Notes: a model not told the origin generated them from the sequence alone. 64,000 nt of DNA from Amycolatopsis rubida (GCF_900115345.1 NZ_FOWC01000006.1:62001-126000), one strand, 5' to 3'; shown: positions 17,835-27,017, counted from the first letter of the stretch. Made by a program: numbers and translations.

Positions 17835-20800
17835 CGATGCGCTCCTGGCGGGGAATCGGTTTGGAGCAGGGCGAGAACCTCGTCGTCGGGCAGCGCGGCG
17901 ATCCGTTCCCGCAGGAGCGCGATCTCGTCGGTGACCCCGGGGCCGGACTCGGCGGCCCGCAGCGCCGCGGCGAAGGCGGCGATCGTGCGGGCGGCGAACA
18001 GCGTCCGCAGGCCGACGCCGGACTGGAAGTGCTCGCGCACCTTCGCCAGCAGCCGCGCGGCGAGCAGCGAATGGCCGCCGAGATGGAAGAAATCGTCGTG
18101 CACTCCGAGGTCTTCGACCGCCAGCACCTCCCGCCACAGCCCGGCCAGTTCCCGTTCGACGGCGTCGCGCGGGGCGACCCGGCCGGTTTCGCGGGACTCC
18201 CAGACGGGTTCCGGCAGCGCGGTCCGGTCGGTCTTGCCGTTCTTGGTCAGCGGCAACGCGGGGAGGAACACTGCGGTCTGCGGGACCAGGTACGCGGGCA
18301 GCTGGCCGGAGAGCCGGTCGCGCAGCGGTGCCCATTCGGTGTTCTCGGACACGACATAGGCGACCAGCCGCACGTCGTCCGGACCGGCCGAACGGGCCAG
18401 CACGACGGCGTCGGAGACCTGCGGATCGGCGCGCATCCGGGCTTCGATCTCGCCGGGTTCGATGCGCAGGCCGCGGATCTTCACCTGGTGGTCGCTCCGG
18501 CCGAGGAACTCCAGACTTCCGTCGGCGCGCCGTCGCGCGAGGTCGCCGGTGGCGTAGAGGCGGCTTCCGCCGGCGGCGAACGGATCCGGCACGAACCGTT
18601 CCGCGGTCAGGCCGGGACGGCCGCGGTAGCCGCGGCTGATCCCCGCGCCGCCGACGAAGATCTCGCCCGCTACGCCGGGCGGGACCGGGTTCAGCCCGGC
18701 GTCCAGCACGTGCAGCCGGGTGTTCGGCAGCGGCGGGCCGAGCGGCACCACGGGTTCCCGCGAGCTGACGGCGCCCGCGGAAACGATCATCGTCACTTCC
18801 GTGGGACCGTAAAGGTTCCAGACCCGGCCGCCGGACAGCGCGTCGACGAGTTCCCGGTCGAGCGCCTCCCCGCCGCACAGCCGTTCGCGCACGTTCGCGG
18901 GCACCCCGCCGGAGGCGAGCAGCATCCGCCAGCGCGTCGGCGTGGCCTGGAGGATCGTCGCGCCGCAGTCCGCCAGCCGCCGCGCGAGCGCGACCGGTTC
19001 GGCGCAGTCTTCGGCGCTGATCACCGCGACCGTGCCGCCGCGGATCAGCGGGATCAGCAGTTCCCGCACCGACATGTCGAACGCCAGCGTGGTGACGGAC
19101 GCCCAGACGTCGTTCTCGGTCACGCCGAGCCGGTCCGCGAAACCGGTGAGCAGGTTGACCACGCCGCGGTGCGGCACGGCGACGCCCTTGGGCCGGCCGG
19201 TCGAGCCGGAGGTATAGATGAGGTAGGCGAGGTCGGCCGGGTCGTGCGCCACGTCGGGCGCGGTGTCCGGCTCGGCGTAGTCCAGGTCGACGTCCAGCAC
19301 AGTCTCGAACCGGGGCAGCCGTCCGGCGTTTTCGCGGTCGACGACGGCGATCCGGACACCGGCCTCCTCGACGACATAAGCGTGCCGTTCCAGCGGCCAT
19401 TCCGGATCGAGCGGGACGTACGCGCCGCCGGCCTTCCAGACCGCCAGCAGCGCCACCACCATCTCGGCGGAGCGGCGGACGCAGAGCCCCACCGGGACGT
19501 CCGGGCCGACGCCGCGGCGGCGCAGGGCGTGCGCGAGCCGGTTCGCCCGGGCGTCCAGTTCGCGGTAGGTCAGTGAACCGGCGATCGCCGTCGCTGAGCC
19601 GCGGTCCCGGACGTGCGGCGCGATCAGTTCCAGCGCGGTGGCCGCAGCGGGCAGCGGACGTGTGATGCCGTTGTCGAGGGCCGTGCGGCGTTGTGTGCTG
19701 TCGAGCAGGGAGACCGCGCCGATCTGCTGGGCCGGGTCGGCGGTGACGGAGGTCAGGAACGTGCACAGGTGCTCGGCGAAGCGGACGATGGTGGCTTCGT
19801 CGAACAGGTCGGTGCGGTACTCGACGTATCCGTGCAGGCAGTCGCCTTCGTCGCGGACGCCGAGCATCAGGTCGAGTTTCGCGGTGCCAGTGTGCGGGCC
19901 GGCGAAGTCGGTGACGGCCAGACCGGTCAGCTGCGGCAGCGCGCCGTCGCCGTGCCCGTTGAAGCCGACTTGGTAGATCGGCGAATGCCCGAGGCTGCGT
20001 TCGGGACGGACGGCCTCGACCACGCGCTCGAACGGGATCTCGGCCCCGCCGAGCGCGTCGACCAGCGCGTCGCAAACGTCGAGGAGCAGCTCCGCGAAGG
20101 ACGGGTCGCCGGCGGTCGAGATCCGGACCGGGACCGTGTTGACGAAGAAGCCGATCAGCCGCTCGGTGTCGACCTGCGAGCGTTGCCCGACGACAGTGCC
20201 GACCACGACATCGTCCTGACCGCTGTACCGGGCGAGCAGCGCGTGGTAGGCGGCGAGCACAGTCATGAAAACTGTGGCTCCGGAGGTCTCCGCGAGCGCG
20301 CGGACGGCCTCGGTCAGCGCGGGCGGGAACCGGAACTCGTGGACGGTGCCTTCGGAGGTCGCGGTCGCGGGCCGCGGGCGGTCCGTCGGCAGCGTGATCA
20401 GCTCCGGCGCGCCGCGCAGCCGGTCCGCCCATTCCTGAAGCAGCTCGGCGCCTTCCGGACCGTCGAGGTGTTCTCGTTGCCACCGCACGAAATCCGGGTA
20501 CTGCATCGGGAGCGGCGGCAGGTCCGGTTCGGCGCCGGACAGCTCGGCGCGGTAGCTCTCGGCCAGTTCGTCCAGCAGCAGCGCGACCGACCAGCCGTCG
20601 GCGATCGCGTGGTGCAGCGTGACGACCAGGACGTGCTGGTCCTCGGCCCGGCGCAGGAGCAGGACCCGGGCGAGCGGCCCGGCGGTCAGGTCGAACGGGG
20701 CGCGGATCTCCGCCGCGGCCTCCTGCGCGACCGAGTCTTCGCCGGCCGAGCGGACGGCGAAGGAGAAGCCGTTCTCGGTGACGACCTGCTCCGGAACGCC

Positions 20801-20995
20801 GTCGCTCTCCCGGAAAACCGTGCGCAGCGCGGCATGCCGCGCCGCGATCGCGGCGAAGGCGCGGCGCAGCGCCTCGACGTCGAGCGGCCCGGAAAGCCGC
20901 AGCACCGTGGGCACGTGGTAGACCGGCGAGCCGGGGTCGAGCCGGTCGAGGAACCACAGCCGTTCCTGGCCGGGCGAGCACGGGAAGACGTTCAC
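17831..20995 (-). CDS. NRPS: C-A-T module, unassigned substrate
   Basis: 1054 aa from a GTG start that overlaps the preceding stop (GTGA). C domain about 1-430 with intact TLHHAIADGWS near 128. A domain about 450-930: YTSGSTGRPKG near 594, LYGPTEVT, YATGDL, KNGKTDRTALP. T domain HLGGHSLLAA near 974. Pocket residues read D-M-R-Q-L-G-L-M-I-K. This shares the Q-L-G-L core with glycine-type codes (D-I-L-Q-L-G-L-I-W-K), but positions 236, 239 and 331 differ, so the substrate is left open. A C-terminal extension after the T domain (PDDEVLALL) looks like a docking tail, consistent with handing its chain to the C-A-T-TD protein encoded next. Confidence 0.94.
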   Translation of the reverse strand: MNVFPCSPGQERLWFLDRLDPGSPVYHVPTVLRLSGPLDVEALRRAFAAIAARHAALRTVFRESDGVPEQVVTENGFSFAVRSAGEDSVAQEAAAEIRAPFDLTAGPLARVLLLRRAEDQHVLVVTLHHAIADGWSVALLLDELAESYRAELSGAEPDLPPLPMQYPDFVRWQREHLDGPEGAELLQEWADRLRGAPELITLPTDRPRPATATSEGTVHEFRFPPALTEAVRALAETSGATVFMTVLAAYHALLARYSGQDDVVVGTVVGQRSQVDTERLIGFFVNTVPVRISTAGDPSFAELLLDVCDALVDALGGAEIPFERVVEAVRPERSLGHSPIYQVGFNGHGDGALPQLTGLAVTDFAGPHTGTAKLDLMLGVRDEGDCLHGYVEYRTDLFDEATIVRFAEHLCTFLTSVTADPAQQIGAVSLLDSTQRRTALDNGITRPLPAAATALELIAPHVRDRGSATAIAGSLTYRELDARANRLAHALRRRGVGPDVPVGLCVRRSAEMVVALLAVWKAGGAYVPLDPEWPLERHAYVVEEAGVRIAVVDRENAGRLPRFETVLDVDLDYAEPDTAPDVAHDPADLAYLIYTSGSTGRPKGVAVPHRGVVNLLTGFADRLGVTENDVWASVTTLAFDMSVRELLIPLIRGGTVAVISAEDCAEPVALARRLADCGATILQATPTRWRMLLASGGVPANVRERLCGGEALDRELVDALSGGRVWNLYGPTEVTMIVSAGAVSSREPVVPLGPPLPNTRLHVLDAGLNPVPPGVAGEIFVGGAGISRGYRGRPGLTAERFVPDPFAAGGSRLYATGDLARRRADGSLEFLGRSDHQVKIRGLRIEPGEIEARMRADPQVSDAVVLARSAGPDDVRLVAYVVSENTEWAPLRDRLSGQLPAYLVPQTAVFLPALPLTKNGKTDRTALPEPVWESRETGRVAPRDAVERELAGLWREVLAVEDLGVHDDFFHLGGHSLLAARLLAKVREHFQSGVGLRTLFAARTIAAFAAALRAAESGPGVTDEIALLRERIAALPDDEVLALLQTDSPPGAHR

Positions 20996-21702
20996 GGCGC
21001 CCCGATTCCGGCCTGGTCAGCCTCGGTTTCGACCAGCTCGCGGGACAGCCGGTCGTGTTCCACCAGTTCGCGCAGCTGGACCGGCACCTGGTCGCCGAAC
21101 AGCCGCAGGTAGGCGCGGGCCTGGTCCGGATCGGCGCGCAGGAACGGGTAGTCGGTCGGCACCATGTGCCGCACCACCAGCATCGGCACCGGGCTGCGCA
21201 GCGGGCGGAACGCGGGATTCCACAGCCCGCCCTTGTCCGGCGGGCCGTTGTGGAACTCGCCGAGCATCAGGCCGTCGGCGACGTACTCCGACTTCAGCGC
21301 GTGCTGCACGGTGTCGACCACGTCGCAGCGGTCGTCCGGCGGCGCGTCCGGGAACAGCAGCAGGATCGTGGTCAGCTGCGCGCTCGGATGCCCGCGCGGT
21401 GCGAGTTCGAGGAACCAGTCCCGGTAGCAGCGCAGGGTTTCGGCGAGCCGCGGGCCGGCGGCCGGGATGCCCGGTTCGACGGCGAGGTAGAACCGGCCGC
21501 GCTCGAGCGACGGCTGCGCGAACGGGCAGACGTTGCCGCCGCGGCCGAGGTCGGGATGCGGGCCGGACAGGTAGCCGCGGCCCCAGTCGAAGATCGCCCG
21601 CAGGTGGATCTCGTACCGCAGCAGGCGTTCGGGCAGCGCGAGCGGGTCGAGGTCGTGCCGCTCCACCAGGACGCGGCCGGGATCGGTCGGATGGATGAGC
21701 AT
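20992..21702 (-). CDS. DUF6875-type protein of unknown function
   Basis: 236 aa. The conserved patch GRGGNVCPFAQPSL near residue 55, followed by a Pro/Arg/His-rich second half (LMLGEFHNGPP, VPMLVVRHMVPTDYPFL), matches what I recall as the DUF6875 family, which has no known activity. The family name is from memory and moderately certain. The gene is translationally coupled on both sides: its ATG overlaps the KMO stop (TGATG) and its stop overlaps the NRPS GTG start (GTGA). This placement implies a role in precursor supply or in the NRPS step itself. The single CPF cysteine and conserved histidines might bind metal or haem, but that is speculation. Confidence 0.75.
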   Translation of the reverse strand: MLIHPTDPGRVLVERHDLDPLALPERLLRYEIHLRAIFDWGRGYLSGPHPDLGRGGNVCPFAQPSLERGRFYLAVEPGIPAAGPRLAETLRCYRDWFLELAPRGHPSAQLTTILLLFPDAPPDDRCDVVDTVQHALKSEYVADGLMLGEFHNGPPDKGGLWNPAFRPLRSPVPMLVVRHMVPTDYPFLRADPDQARAYLRLFGDQVPVQLRELVEHDRLSRELVETEADQAGIGAP

Positions 21703-23066
21703 CAGCTTCGGTCTCCAGGCGAGTGCGGTCCGGCGGCCCGCCCGCGGGCGAGCGCGCCGCCGGTCAAGGCGAGGGCGAGCGCCGCGGCACCGCCGCCCCA
21801 GGCCAGCGCGGCGTGCTGGCGCCGGGCGCGGCGCAAGGCGTCCGCGTACGGGATCGTGGTGTGCGAAACCATGGTGTAGAGCGGCATCCAGCGCTTCGGG
21901 AAGACGCGGCTGAGCACCAGATCCGCCTTCTTGCGGGCCAGGAACAGCGGCGAGGCCACCCGGGTGCGCAGCTCGTCGAAGTTCTCCTCGGAAAGGTCCG
22001 CGAGGACGTCGGTGTGCGGTTTGCGTCGCTGTTCGAAGGTGCGAAGCGCTTCGGCCCAGTCGTCGTCGGCGAGGCATTCGCGCAGTACCGCGCAGTCCTC
22101 CAGCGCCGAGTTCATGCCCTGGCCGTAGAAGGGATAGACGGCGTGCGCTGCGTCGCCGATCAGCACCACGCGGCCCTCGTGCTGCCACGGCGAACTCCGG
22201 ACGGTCACCAGATGCCCGGTCGGATGCGAGAGGAACTGCTCGACGATGTCCGGGACCAGCCGCCGCACGTCGGGGAACCGGGTGTCGAACAGTGCTCGAA
22301 CCGATTTCTCGGTGGTGAGGGTGGCGAAGCTCCGCTCGCCGGCCAGCGGGAGGAACACGGTCGCGGTGAGGGAACCGTTGACATGGGGATGGGCGACGAT
22401 CAGCCCGTCGTCTCCCGGCCAGACGTGCAGTGCGTCCGGGCTGCTGCGTACCTCGCCGGACGGGCCCGCGGCGATCGCGAACTCCTTGTAGCCCCAGGGC
22501 AGGACGCGCTGCCGGAAGTCGGCGGGCAGGCCGCGCAGCAGCCGGGTGCGCACGGCCGAGAACGCGCCGTCCGCGCCGACCACGAGGTCCGCGGAGGCTT
22601 GGTATGGACCACTGTCGCCGGCGAAAGAGCAGACGGGTCCGGCGCTCGCCGATCCGCGGTCGAGATCGGTGAGCGTGACGCCGAAGCGGGCGCTGACGTT
22701 CGGGTACTCCAAGGCTTCGGCGAGCAGGATCCGGTTGAGGTCGTCGCGCAGCACCGAGCGCAGGATCTGGTCCTCGTGGCAGCCGTAGGGCTGGAAATCC
22801 AGCTCGCCGTCGCGCTGGTGGATCACCCGCCCGCGCATCGGAGCGGCCGCGGCCAGCACCGGGCCGAGCAGCCCGACCTGGTCCAGCGCCCGGATTCCGC
22901 GCTGGGAGAGGCCGAGGTTGATCGACCGGCCCGCGCCCGCGCCGGTCCCGCGCGGATCCGGACGGCGCTCGTGGATCTCCACCTGGTGCCCGAGCTGCGC
23001 GAAGTGGATCGCGGCGAGCGAACCGGCCAGCCCGGCCCCGGCCACCAGAACCCGTCTGGCGTTCAT
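21702..23066 (-). CDS. Kynurenine 3-monooxygenase (KMO)
   Basis: 454-aa FAD monooxygenase that would hydroxylate L-kynurenine to 3-hydroxykynurenine with NADPH and O2. The N-terminal FAD loop VAGAGLAGSLAA is followed by GRSINLGLSQRG, diagnostic of KMO among group A flavin monooxygenases, and GDAAHAVYPFYGQGMNSALE near 305. The C terminus has one hydrophobic segment (about 420-440), as in other KMOs with a membrane-associating tail. The ATG at 23066 gives the canonical start just before the FAD loop; an upstream in-frame start exists but adds non-conserved sequence. It is the first gene of the NRPS operon. No tryptophan dioxygenase, formamidase or kynureninase is in the window, so kynurenine would come from primary metabolism. 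Confidence 0.9.
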   Translation of the reverse strand: MNARRVLVAGAGLAGSLAAIHFAQLGHQVEIHERRPDPRGTGAGAGRSINLGLSQRGIRALDQVGLLGPVLAAAAPMRGRVIHQRDGELDFQPYGCHEDQILRSVLRDDLNRILLAEALEYPNVSARFGVTLTDLDRGSASAGPVCSFAGDSGPYQASADLVVGADGAFSAVRTRLLRGLPADFRQRVLPWGYKEFAIAAGPSGEVRSSPDALHVWPGDDGLIVAHPHVNGSLTATVFLPLAGERSFATLTTEKSVRALFDTRFPDVRRLVPDIVEQFLSHPTGHLVTVRSSPWQHEGRVVLIGDAAHAVYPFYGQGMNSALEDCAVLRECLADDDWAEALRTFEQRRKPHTDVLADLSEENFDELRTRVASPLFLARKKADLVLSRVFPKRWMPLYTMVSHTTIPYADALRRARRQHAALAWGGGAAALALALTGGALARGRAAGPHSPGDRS

Positions 23067-23580
23067 TCCGGCCGCCGCCGATCCGCGTGAGGGCAATTGT
23101 GCCGTCGCCGTTCGGAGCGCTTTTCCGTTGAGCGGCAATTGGCGGACGGACGCGCAATTCGGCCGATCGGAGCAGCATTGCACGCACTTCCCCGGGACTG
23201 CTCACCAGTGGTGATCCGGAAGAACTCCGGAGTAATCGCGGGCGAGGCGTATCCGTTCGGCTGCGGAAAGTGTTCGGACCATTCCGGTAACGTTTCCCCC
23301 GGGTGATCCGATCGATCGTCCGGCCTTCGTCCCGGTCGCGGTAAACGCCCAGGTCCGCTGCTGCTCACCGATCCTCCTGCGAGATTCGTGGCCTGCCCGG
23401 CACGCGGCCGAGGTTCTCCCTGTTGGCCGATAGCCCGGGGCGGGGTGCGGGCACTAGCCTGTTCCCGCTTGCCCGGCTGTTTTACCGGGTGTGTCCCGGG
23501 CATCTAATAAACCGGAAGATATCGGGTGCCAGCATCCGTAGAATTACCGCAATTCGCTGGTCGGGCGAAGGGGGAGAAGC
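23067..23580. promoter_or_regulatory. Divergent promoter region between the KMO-NRPS operon and the LAL regulator
   Basis: 514 bp without a supported gene. Candidate protein-binding symmetry: two TCCGGA palindromes separated by five bases (23215-23220 and 23226-23231), and CCGGG-TGTGT-CCCGG (about 23485-23499) just before a TAATAA string. These are visible sequence symmetries; binding by the cluster regulators is inference. The LAL gene has GGGGGAGAAGC before its ATG. Confidence 0.5.
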
Positions 23581-26136
23581 ATGGTCGAGAAGGAGTTTGT
23601 CGGAAGGTCGGCGGAACTGGCCGCGTGCCTGGACCGCCGCGCCGCGGTGACCGTGGTGGAGGGACGGCCGGGGATCGGGAAAACCCGGCTGCTGGCCGAA
23701 GTCGCCCGGCGGGCGCCGGATCCGGTGTGCGCGGTGCCCGGGGGCGCGCCGGAGTTCTCCCGCCGCCTGGCGCACGCGCTCGGCCCGGAATCGCTGGTGG
23801 TCGTGGACGACGCGCAATGGGCCGACGAAGCGTCCCTGCGGCTGTTGACGGCGCTGGTGTCGGGACCGGGGAACGACCGGCGGCTGGTGCTGTCGGTCCG
23901 CGACGGGCAGCGGCAGCCCGCACTGACCCGGCTGCTGCACTCCGAGCGCGTCCCGGCCCGGTACGTGACGCTGCCCGCGTTCACTGACGACGAGGTCGCC
24001 CGGCTGTTGCCGGGGCACGACGACGCCGAGCGGGCGCGGATCGCCGCCGCGGCCGAGCGCATCCCGCTGTACCTGTTGCTGCTGGCCGATTTGCCGCCGC
24101 ACGAATGGCCGGGCCGCGGCGACGGCCCGGCGGCCGAAGACCGGCCGATGCTGCCGGCGGAACGGGTGCTGTTCGCTGAAGTGTCGGCGCTGCCGGAGCC
24201 CGAGCGGCTGGTCGCCCAGGCCGCGGCGTGCGGCGGCGCGAACCTCGACGCGGATCTGGTCCAGGCGATGACTGTGCTGCCCCGGGACGAGGTCGGCCAC
24301 GCGATCGAACGGCTGCTGTGCCGGGGCGTGCTGACGGGCGGAGCCGCGGGGCTCCGGTTCCGGCACCCGCTGGTCCGTGCCGCCGCCGCGCGGCTGTCCG
24401 GACGCGGCTGGGCGGCGGGCGCGCACCATCGGGCGGCGGCCTACCTGCGCGAACTCGACGCGCCGCTCACCTTGCGCGCGGATCACCTCGAGAAGTCTTC
24501 CTACCGCCACGATCTGGTCGCGGTCGGCGAACTGGCGTCGGCGGCAGAGGAAGTGCTCGGCACCGATCCCGCGGCGTGCGCCCGCTGGCTCGGCGCGGCG
24601 GTGGCGAACCTGCCGGAACGGATGCGCGGCGGGCACGAGCACTGCCGGCTGTCCGTGCTGCGGGCCGAAGCGCTGCTGGCGTCGGGGAAACCGGCAGCGG
24701 CGCGTACGCTGCTCGTGACGCTGCCGGAGTCGCCCCGGGTGCTGGCGTTGCTTTCCCGGTGCGAGCACACGCTCGGCCGCACCCGGCGCGCGCGGTCGAT
24801 CGCCGAGGCCGCGATCGCCGCTTCGGGCAAGGCTGACGCGCGGGCGCAACTTGAACTGGCACACCTGGAATTGCTGGACGGCGACACCGTCGGAGCGCAG
24901 GAGCGGCTGCGCCGGACCGCGGCCGACCCGAGCGCGGGGCCCGCTGTGCAGTCCGCGATCGCCGCGCTCGCCGCCATCGGGCTGGCCTGCGCCGGGCGGA
25001 CCGCCGAGGCCCGGCACGCCCAGCAGGCCGCGGCCGACGGATTCGACCTGCTCGACGACAGCGAACTGCGTTCGGTCCTCTACACCGTGCCCGCGCTGTG
25101 CTGGGCCTCGTGCTTCCTCGACGACGACCGGCGCGCGCTCGCCCTGCTGGACCGCGCGTCGCACCTCAGTGCGCCCGGGCTGCGGCAGATTGTGCCGTTC
25201 CTGTACTCGGCGCGCGGGTATGTGCTGTGGAAGCTGGGGCACCTCGCCGAGGCCGCGGAGGCCGCCGCGGAAGCGGAAACCGCGGCGGCCCGCTTCGGCC
25301 ACCACGACGTCGTGCCGATGGCCGCCGCGATCCGGCTGCGGGTGCTGCTCGCGACCGGAGACCGGTCGGCGGCCGAGCAACAGTGGCGCGCGGTCGAGAA
25401 ACTGCCGCGGCCTGCTGTCGAATGGTGGCGGCGAACGGTGGAGCACATCCTCGCCGAGGCCGGTCTCGAACTCGGCATGTTCCCCGGCGCGGTCGAGCAG
25501 CCGGCGGAGCGGACGGCGAATCCGTTGCTGGTAGCCAGATTGGCGCAGGACTGCCGGGCCGCCCTCGCCGAGGGAGCGGCTGCGGAGGCGCGCCGGTGGG
25601 CGGCGGATGCGATGGAACGGGCCGCGGCCACCGGGTTGAAGAGCGACCTCGGCCTCGCGTTGCTGGCGCGCGCGACGGTGTCAGCGGCTGGCAACGACCT
25701 CGTTGCCGCGTTGACCGACGCTTCCGCGGCGGCCGTCGCGTTCGGCCGGGCGGCGATGGTGCTGCATCGCGGGCGTGCGGTGCTGCTGGTCGCGGAAGTG
25801 CTGGGAAAGCAGGGAAACTTCGACGCCGCGACCCAGCGGATCGGCGAGGCGCGGGAGGTGTTCCAGAGCGCGGGGGCCGGCGCGTTGCTGAGGGAGACGA
25901 CGAAGGTGCAGCGGCGATTGGCCGGGCGGCGGAAGCTGGAGTCGCCGCCGGGCGCGCGGGCGCTTTCGCGCCGGGAACGGCAAGTGGCGGAAATGGTGGT
26001 GCGCGGGTTGACGACGAAGGAAATCGCGGCCGAGTTGTTCCTGAGCCCGCGGACAGTGGACGCGCACGTGGCTCGGGTGCTGAACAAACTCGACCTCGCC
26101 ACCCGCGCCGGGATCGCCCGCCGGCTGATCGGCTGA
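23581..26136 (+). CDS. LAL-type LuxR transcriptional regulator (cluster-situated)
   Basis: 851 aa with the LAL architecture. It has an N-terminal AAA-type ATPase (Walker A GRPGIGKT near 30; Walker B LVVVDDAQWAD near 72), a long alpha-helical TPR-like middle rich in Ala/Arg/Leu, and a C-terminal GerE helix-turn-helix from about 790 (LSRRERQVAEMVVRGLTTKE). Total length matches the family (about 850-950). Such proteins are typical activators of secondary-metabolite clusters. It is transcribed divergently from the KMO-NRPS operon across a 514-bp intergenic region, so it likely controls that promoter and possibly its own. Confidence 0.93.
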   Translation: MVEKEFVGRSAELAACLDRRAAVTVVEGRPGIGKTRLLAEVARRAPDPVCAVPGGAPEFSRRLAHALGPESLVVVDDAQWADEASLRLLTALVSGPGNDRRLVLSVRDGQRQPALTRLLHSERVPARYVTLPAFTDDEVARLLPGHDDAERARIAAAAERIPLYLLLLADLPPHEWPGRGDGPAAEDRPMLPAERVLFAEVSALPEPERLVAQAAACGGANLDADLVQAMTVLPRDEVGHAIERLLCRGVLTGGAAGLRFRHPLVRAAAARLSGRGWAAGAHHRAAAYLRELDAPLTLRADHLEKSSYRHDLVAVGELASAAEEVLGTDPAACARWLGAAVANLPERMRGGHEHCRLSVLRAEALLASGKPAAARTLLVTLPESPRVLALLSRCEHTLGRTRRARSIAEAAIAASGKADARAQLELAHLELLDGDTVGAQERLRRTAADPSAGPAVQSAIAALAAIGLACAGRTAEARHAQQAAADGFDLLDDSELRSVLYTVPALCWASCFLDDDRRALALLDRASHLSAPGLRQIVPFLYSARGYVLWKLGHLAEAAEAAAEAETAAARFGHHDVVPMAAAIRLRVLLATGDRSAAEQQWRAVEKLPRPAVEWWRRTVEHILAEAGLELGMFPGAVEQPAERTANPLLVARLAQDCRAALAEGAAAEARRWAADAMERAAATGLKSDLGLALLARATVSAAGNDLVAALTDASAAAVAFGRAAMVLHRGRAVLLVAEVLGKQGNFDAATQRIGEAREVFQSAGAGALLRETTKVQRRLAGRRKLESPPGARALSRRERQVAEMVVRGLTTKEIAAELFLSPRTVDAHVARVLNKLDLATRAGIARRLIG

Positions 26137-26269
26137 CCCGGCTTTCCCCTCGTCGCCGGACCGGGGCAGCGGTGTCCCGGGACATGGAACAAGCTGCTCT
26201 GCCCGGACGCGCGCCGCTGTACCGTCAGCCCGGACAATCGGTGGAAGTGCGCACGGAAGGGCTGTTTTC

Positions 26270-27013
26270 GTGGCTGCGAAGAATCGGTGCGGCAGGGACC
26301 CCGCGGCTAAGTACGCCATTCTGGACTTGGCCGGGACGCTGCTTCCCGGGCACACTTCGCGGCATTATCTGCAGGCCCTCGTCGACGACGGCTCCTGCGA
26401 CCGGCGGGCGGGGCTGTCCTGCCTGGAAGCGATCGGGCAGTTCGCGGCCGCGGAAAAAGCGCCTCCCGGGCTGCTGGACGAGATCTACCGGCGGTACGCG
26501 CTCGCGATGAAAGGCGCGACGGTCGCGCAGGCCCGGTTCGCGGCGGAGAAGACCTGGCGGGCGAACCGCGGGAACCTGTTTTCCTTTGTCCCGGAACTGC
26601 TTTCGCTGCTGCGGGCGAGCGGGCACCGGATCCATCTGCTGTCCGGCGATCCCGATTTCCCGGTGCAGGAGGCGGCGATCGACCTCGGTCTGTCCGGCGG
26701 GCACGGCACCGTGGCAGAGGTGGCCGACGGCCGGTTCACCGGACGTCTGCTGTCCGCTCCCGGCGCGGCCGGGGGCAAACTCGCCTTCGTGCGCTGCCTG
26801 GCCGAAGCGGCCGGATTCGACGCGGAGAACTCCCTCGCGATCGGGAATTCCGCCTCGGACGCGGAGATTTTCGCTTCGGTAGGCAAGGCGGTGGCCTTCG
26901 AACCGGACGCGGAGCTTCGGCGGCTCGCCGCTGGCCGGCCCTGGCACGTCGTCAACCGGCGCACGATCCTGCGGGTGTGCGCGCGGCTGACCGCCCGCGC
27001 TGCAGCAGCCTGA
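26270..27013 (+). CDS. HAD-superfamily protein, SerB-like, with altered catalytic motif I
   Basis: 247 aa from GTG, with GGAAGGG upstream. HAD motifs are present in order: motif I ILDLAGTLL (Asp19 is the nucleophile position), motif II LLSGDP, motif III Lys in GGKLAF, and motif IV AIGNSASDAE near 191, with a helical cap between I and II as in phosphoserine-phosphatase-like (subclass I) enzymes. The family motif is DxDxT; here the second Asp, the general acid/base, is Ala21. Phosphatase activity is therefore likely reduced or changed, unless this is a sequencing error. The gene follows the LAL regulator by 133 bp on the same strand; its role in the cluster is uncertain. Confidence 0.8.
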   Translation: MAAKNRCGRDPAAKYAILDLAGTLLPGHTSRHYLQALVDDGSCDRRAGLSCLEAIGQFAAAEKAPPGLLDEIYRRYALAMKGATVAQARFAAEKTWRANRGNLFSFVPELLSLLRASGHRIHLLSGDPDFPVQEAAIDLGLSGGHGTVAEVADGRFTGRLLSAPGAAGGKLAFVRCLAEAAGFDAENSLAIGNSASDAEIFASVGKAVAFEPDAELRRLAAGRPWHVVNRRTILRVCARLTARAAAA

Positions 27014-27017
27014 CCGG

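Noticed and set aside
13485..20981. A single 2498-codon minus-strand frame spanning two NRPS genes
   Set aside because: Upstream of 17834 this frame is the wrong phase of the C-A-T gene (Arg/Ala-rich, no motifs); the two NRPS are separate proteins joined by an ATGA overlap.
20992..23205. Long frame fusing the DUF6875 protein to upstream sequence across the KMO gene
   Set aside because: The KMO is clearly encoded in another phase over 21702-23066; the DUF6875 protein starts at 21702 with a TGATG overlap.
23581..26136. AfsR/SARP-type regulator
   Set aside because: The DNA-binding domain is a C-terminal LuxR-type HTH and there is no N-terminal winged-helix SARP domain; LAL is the right class.
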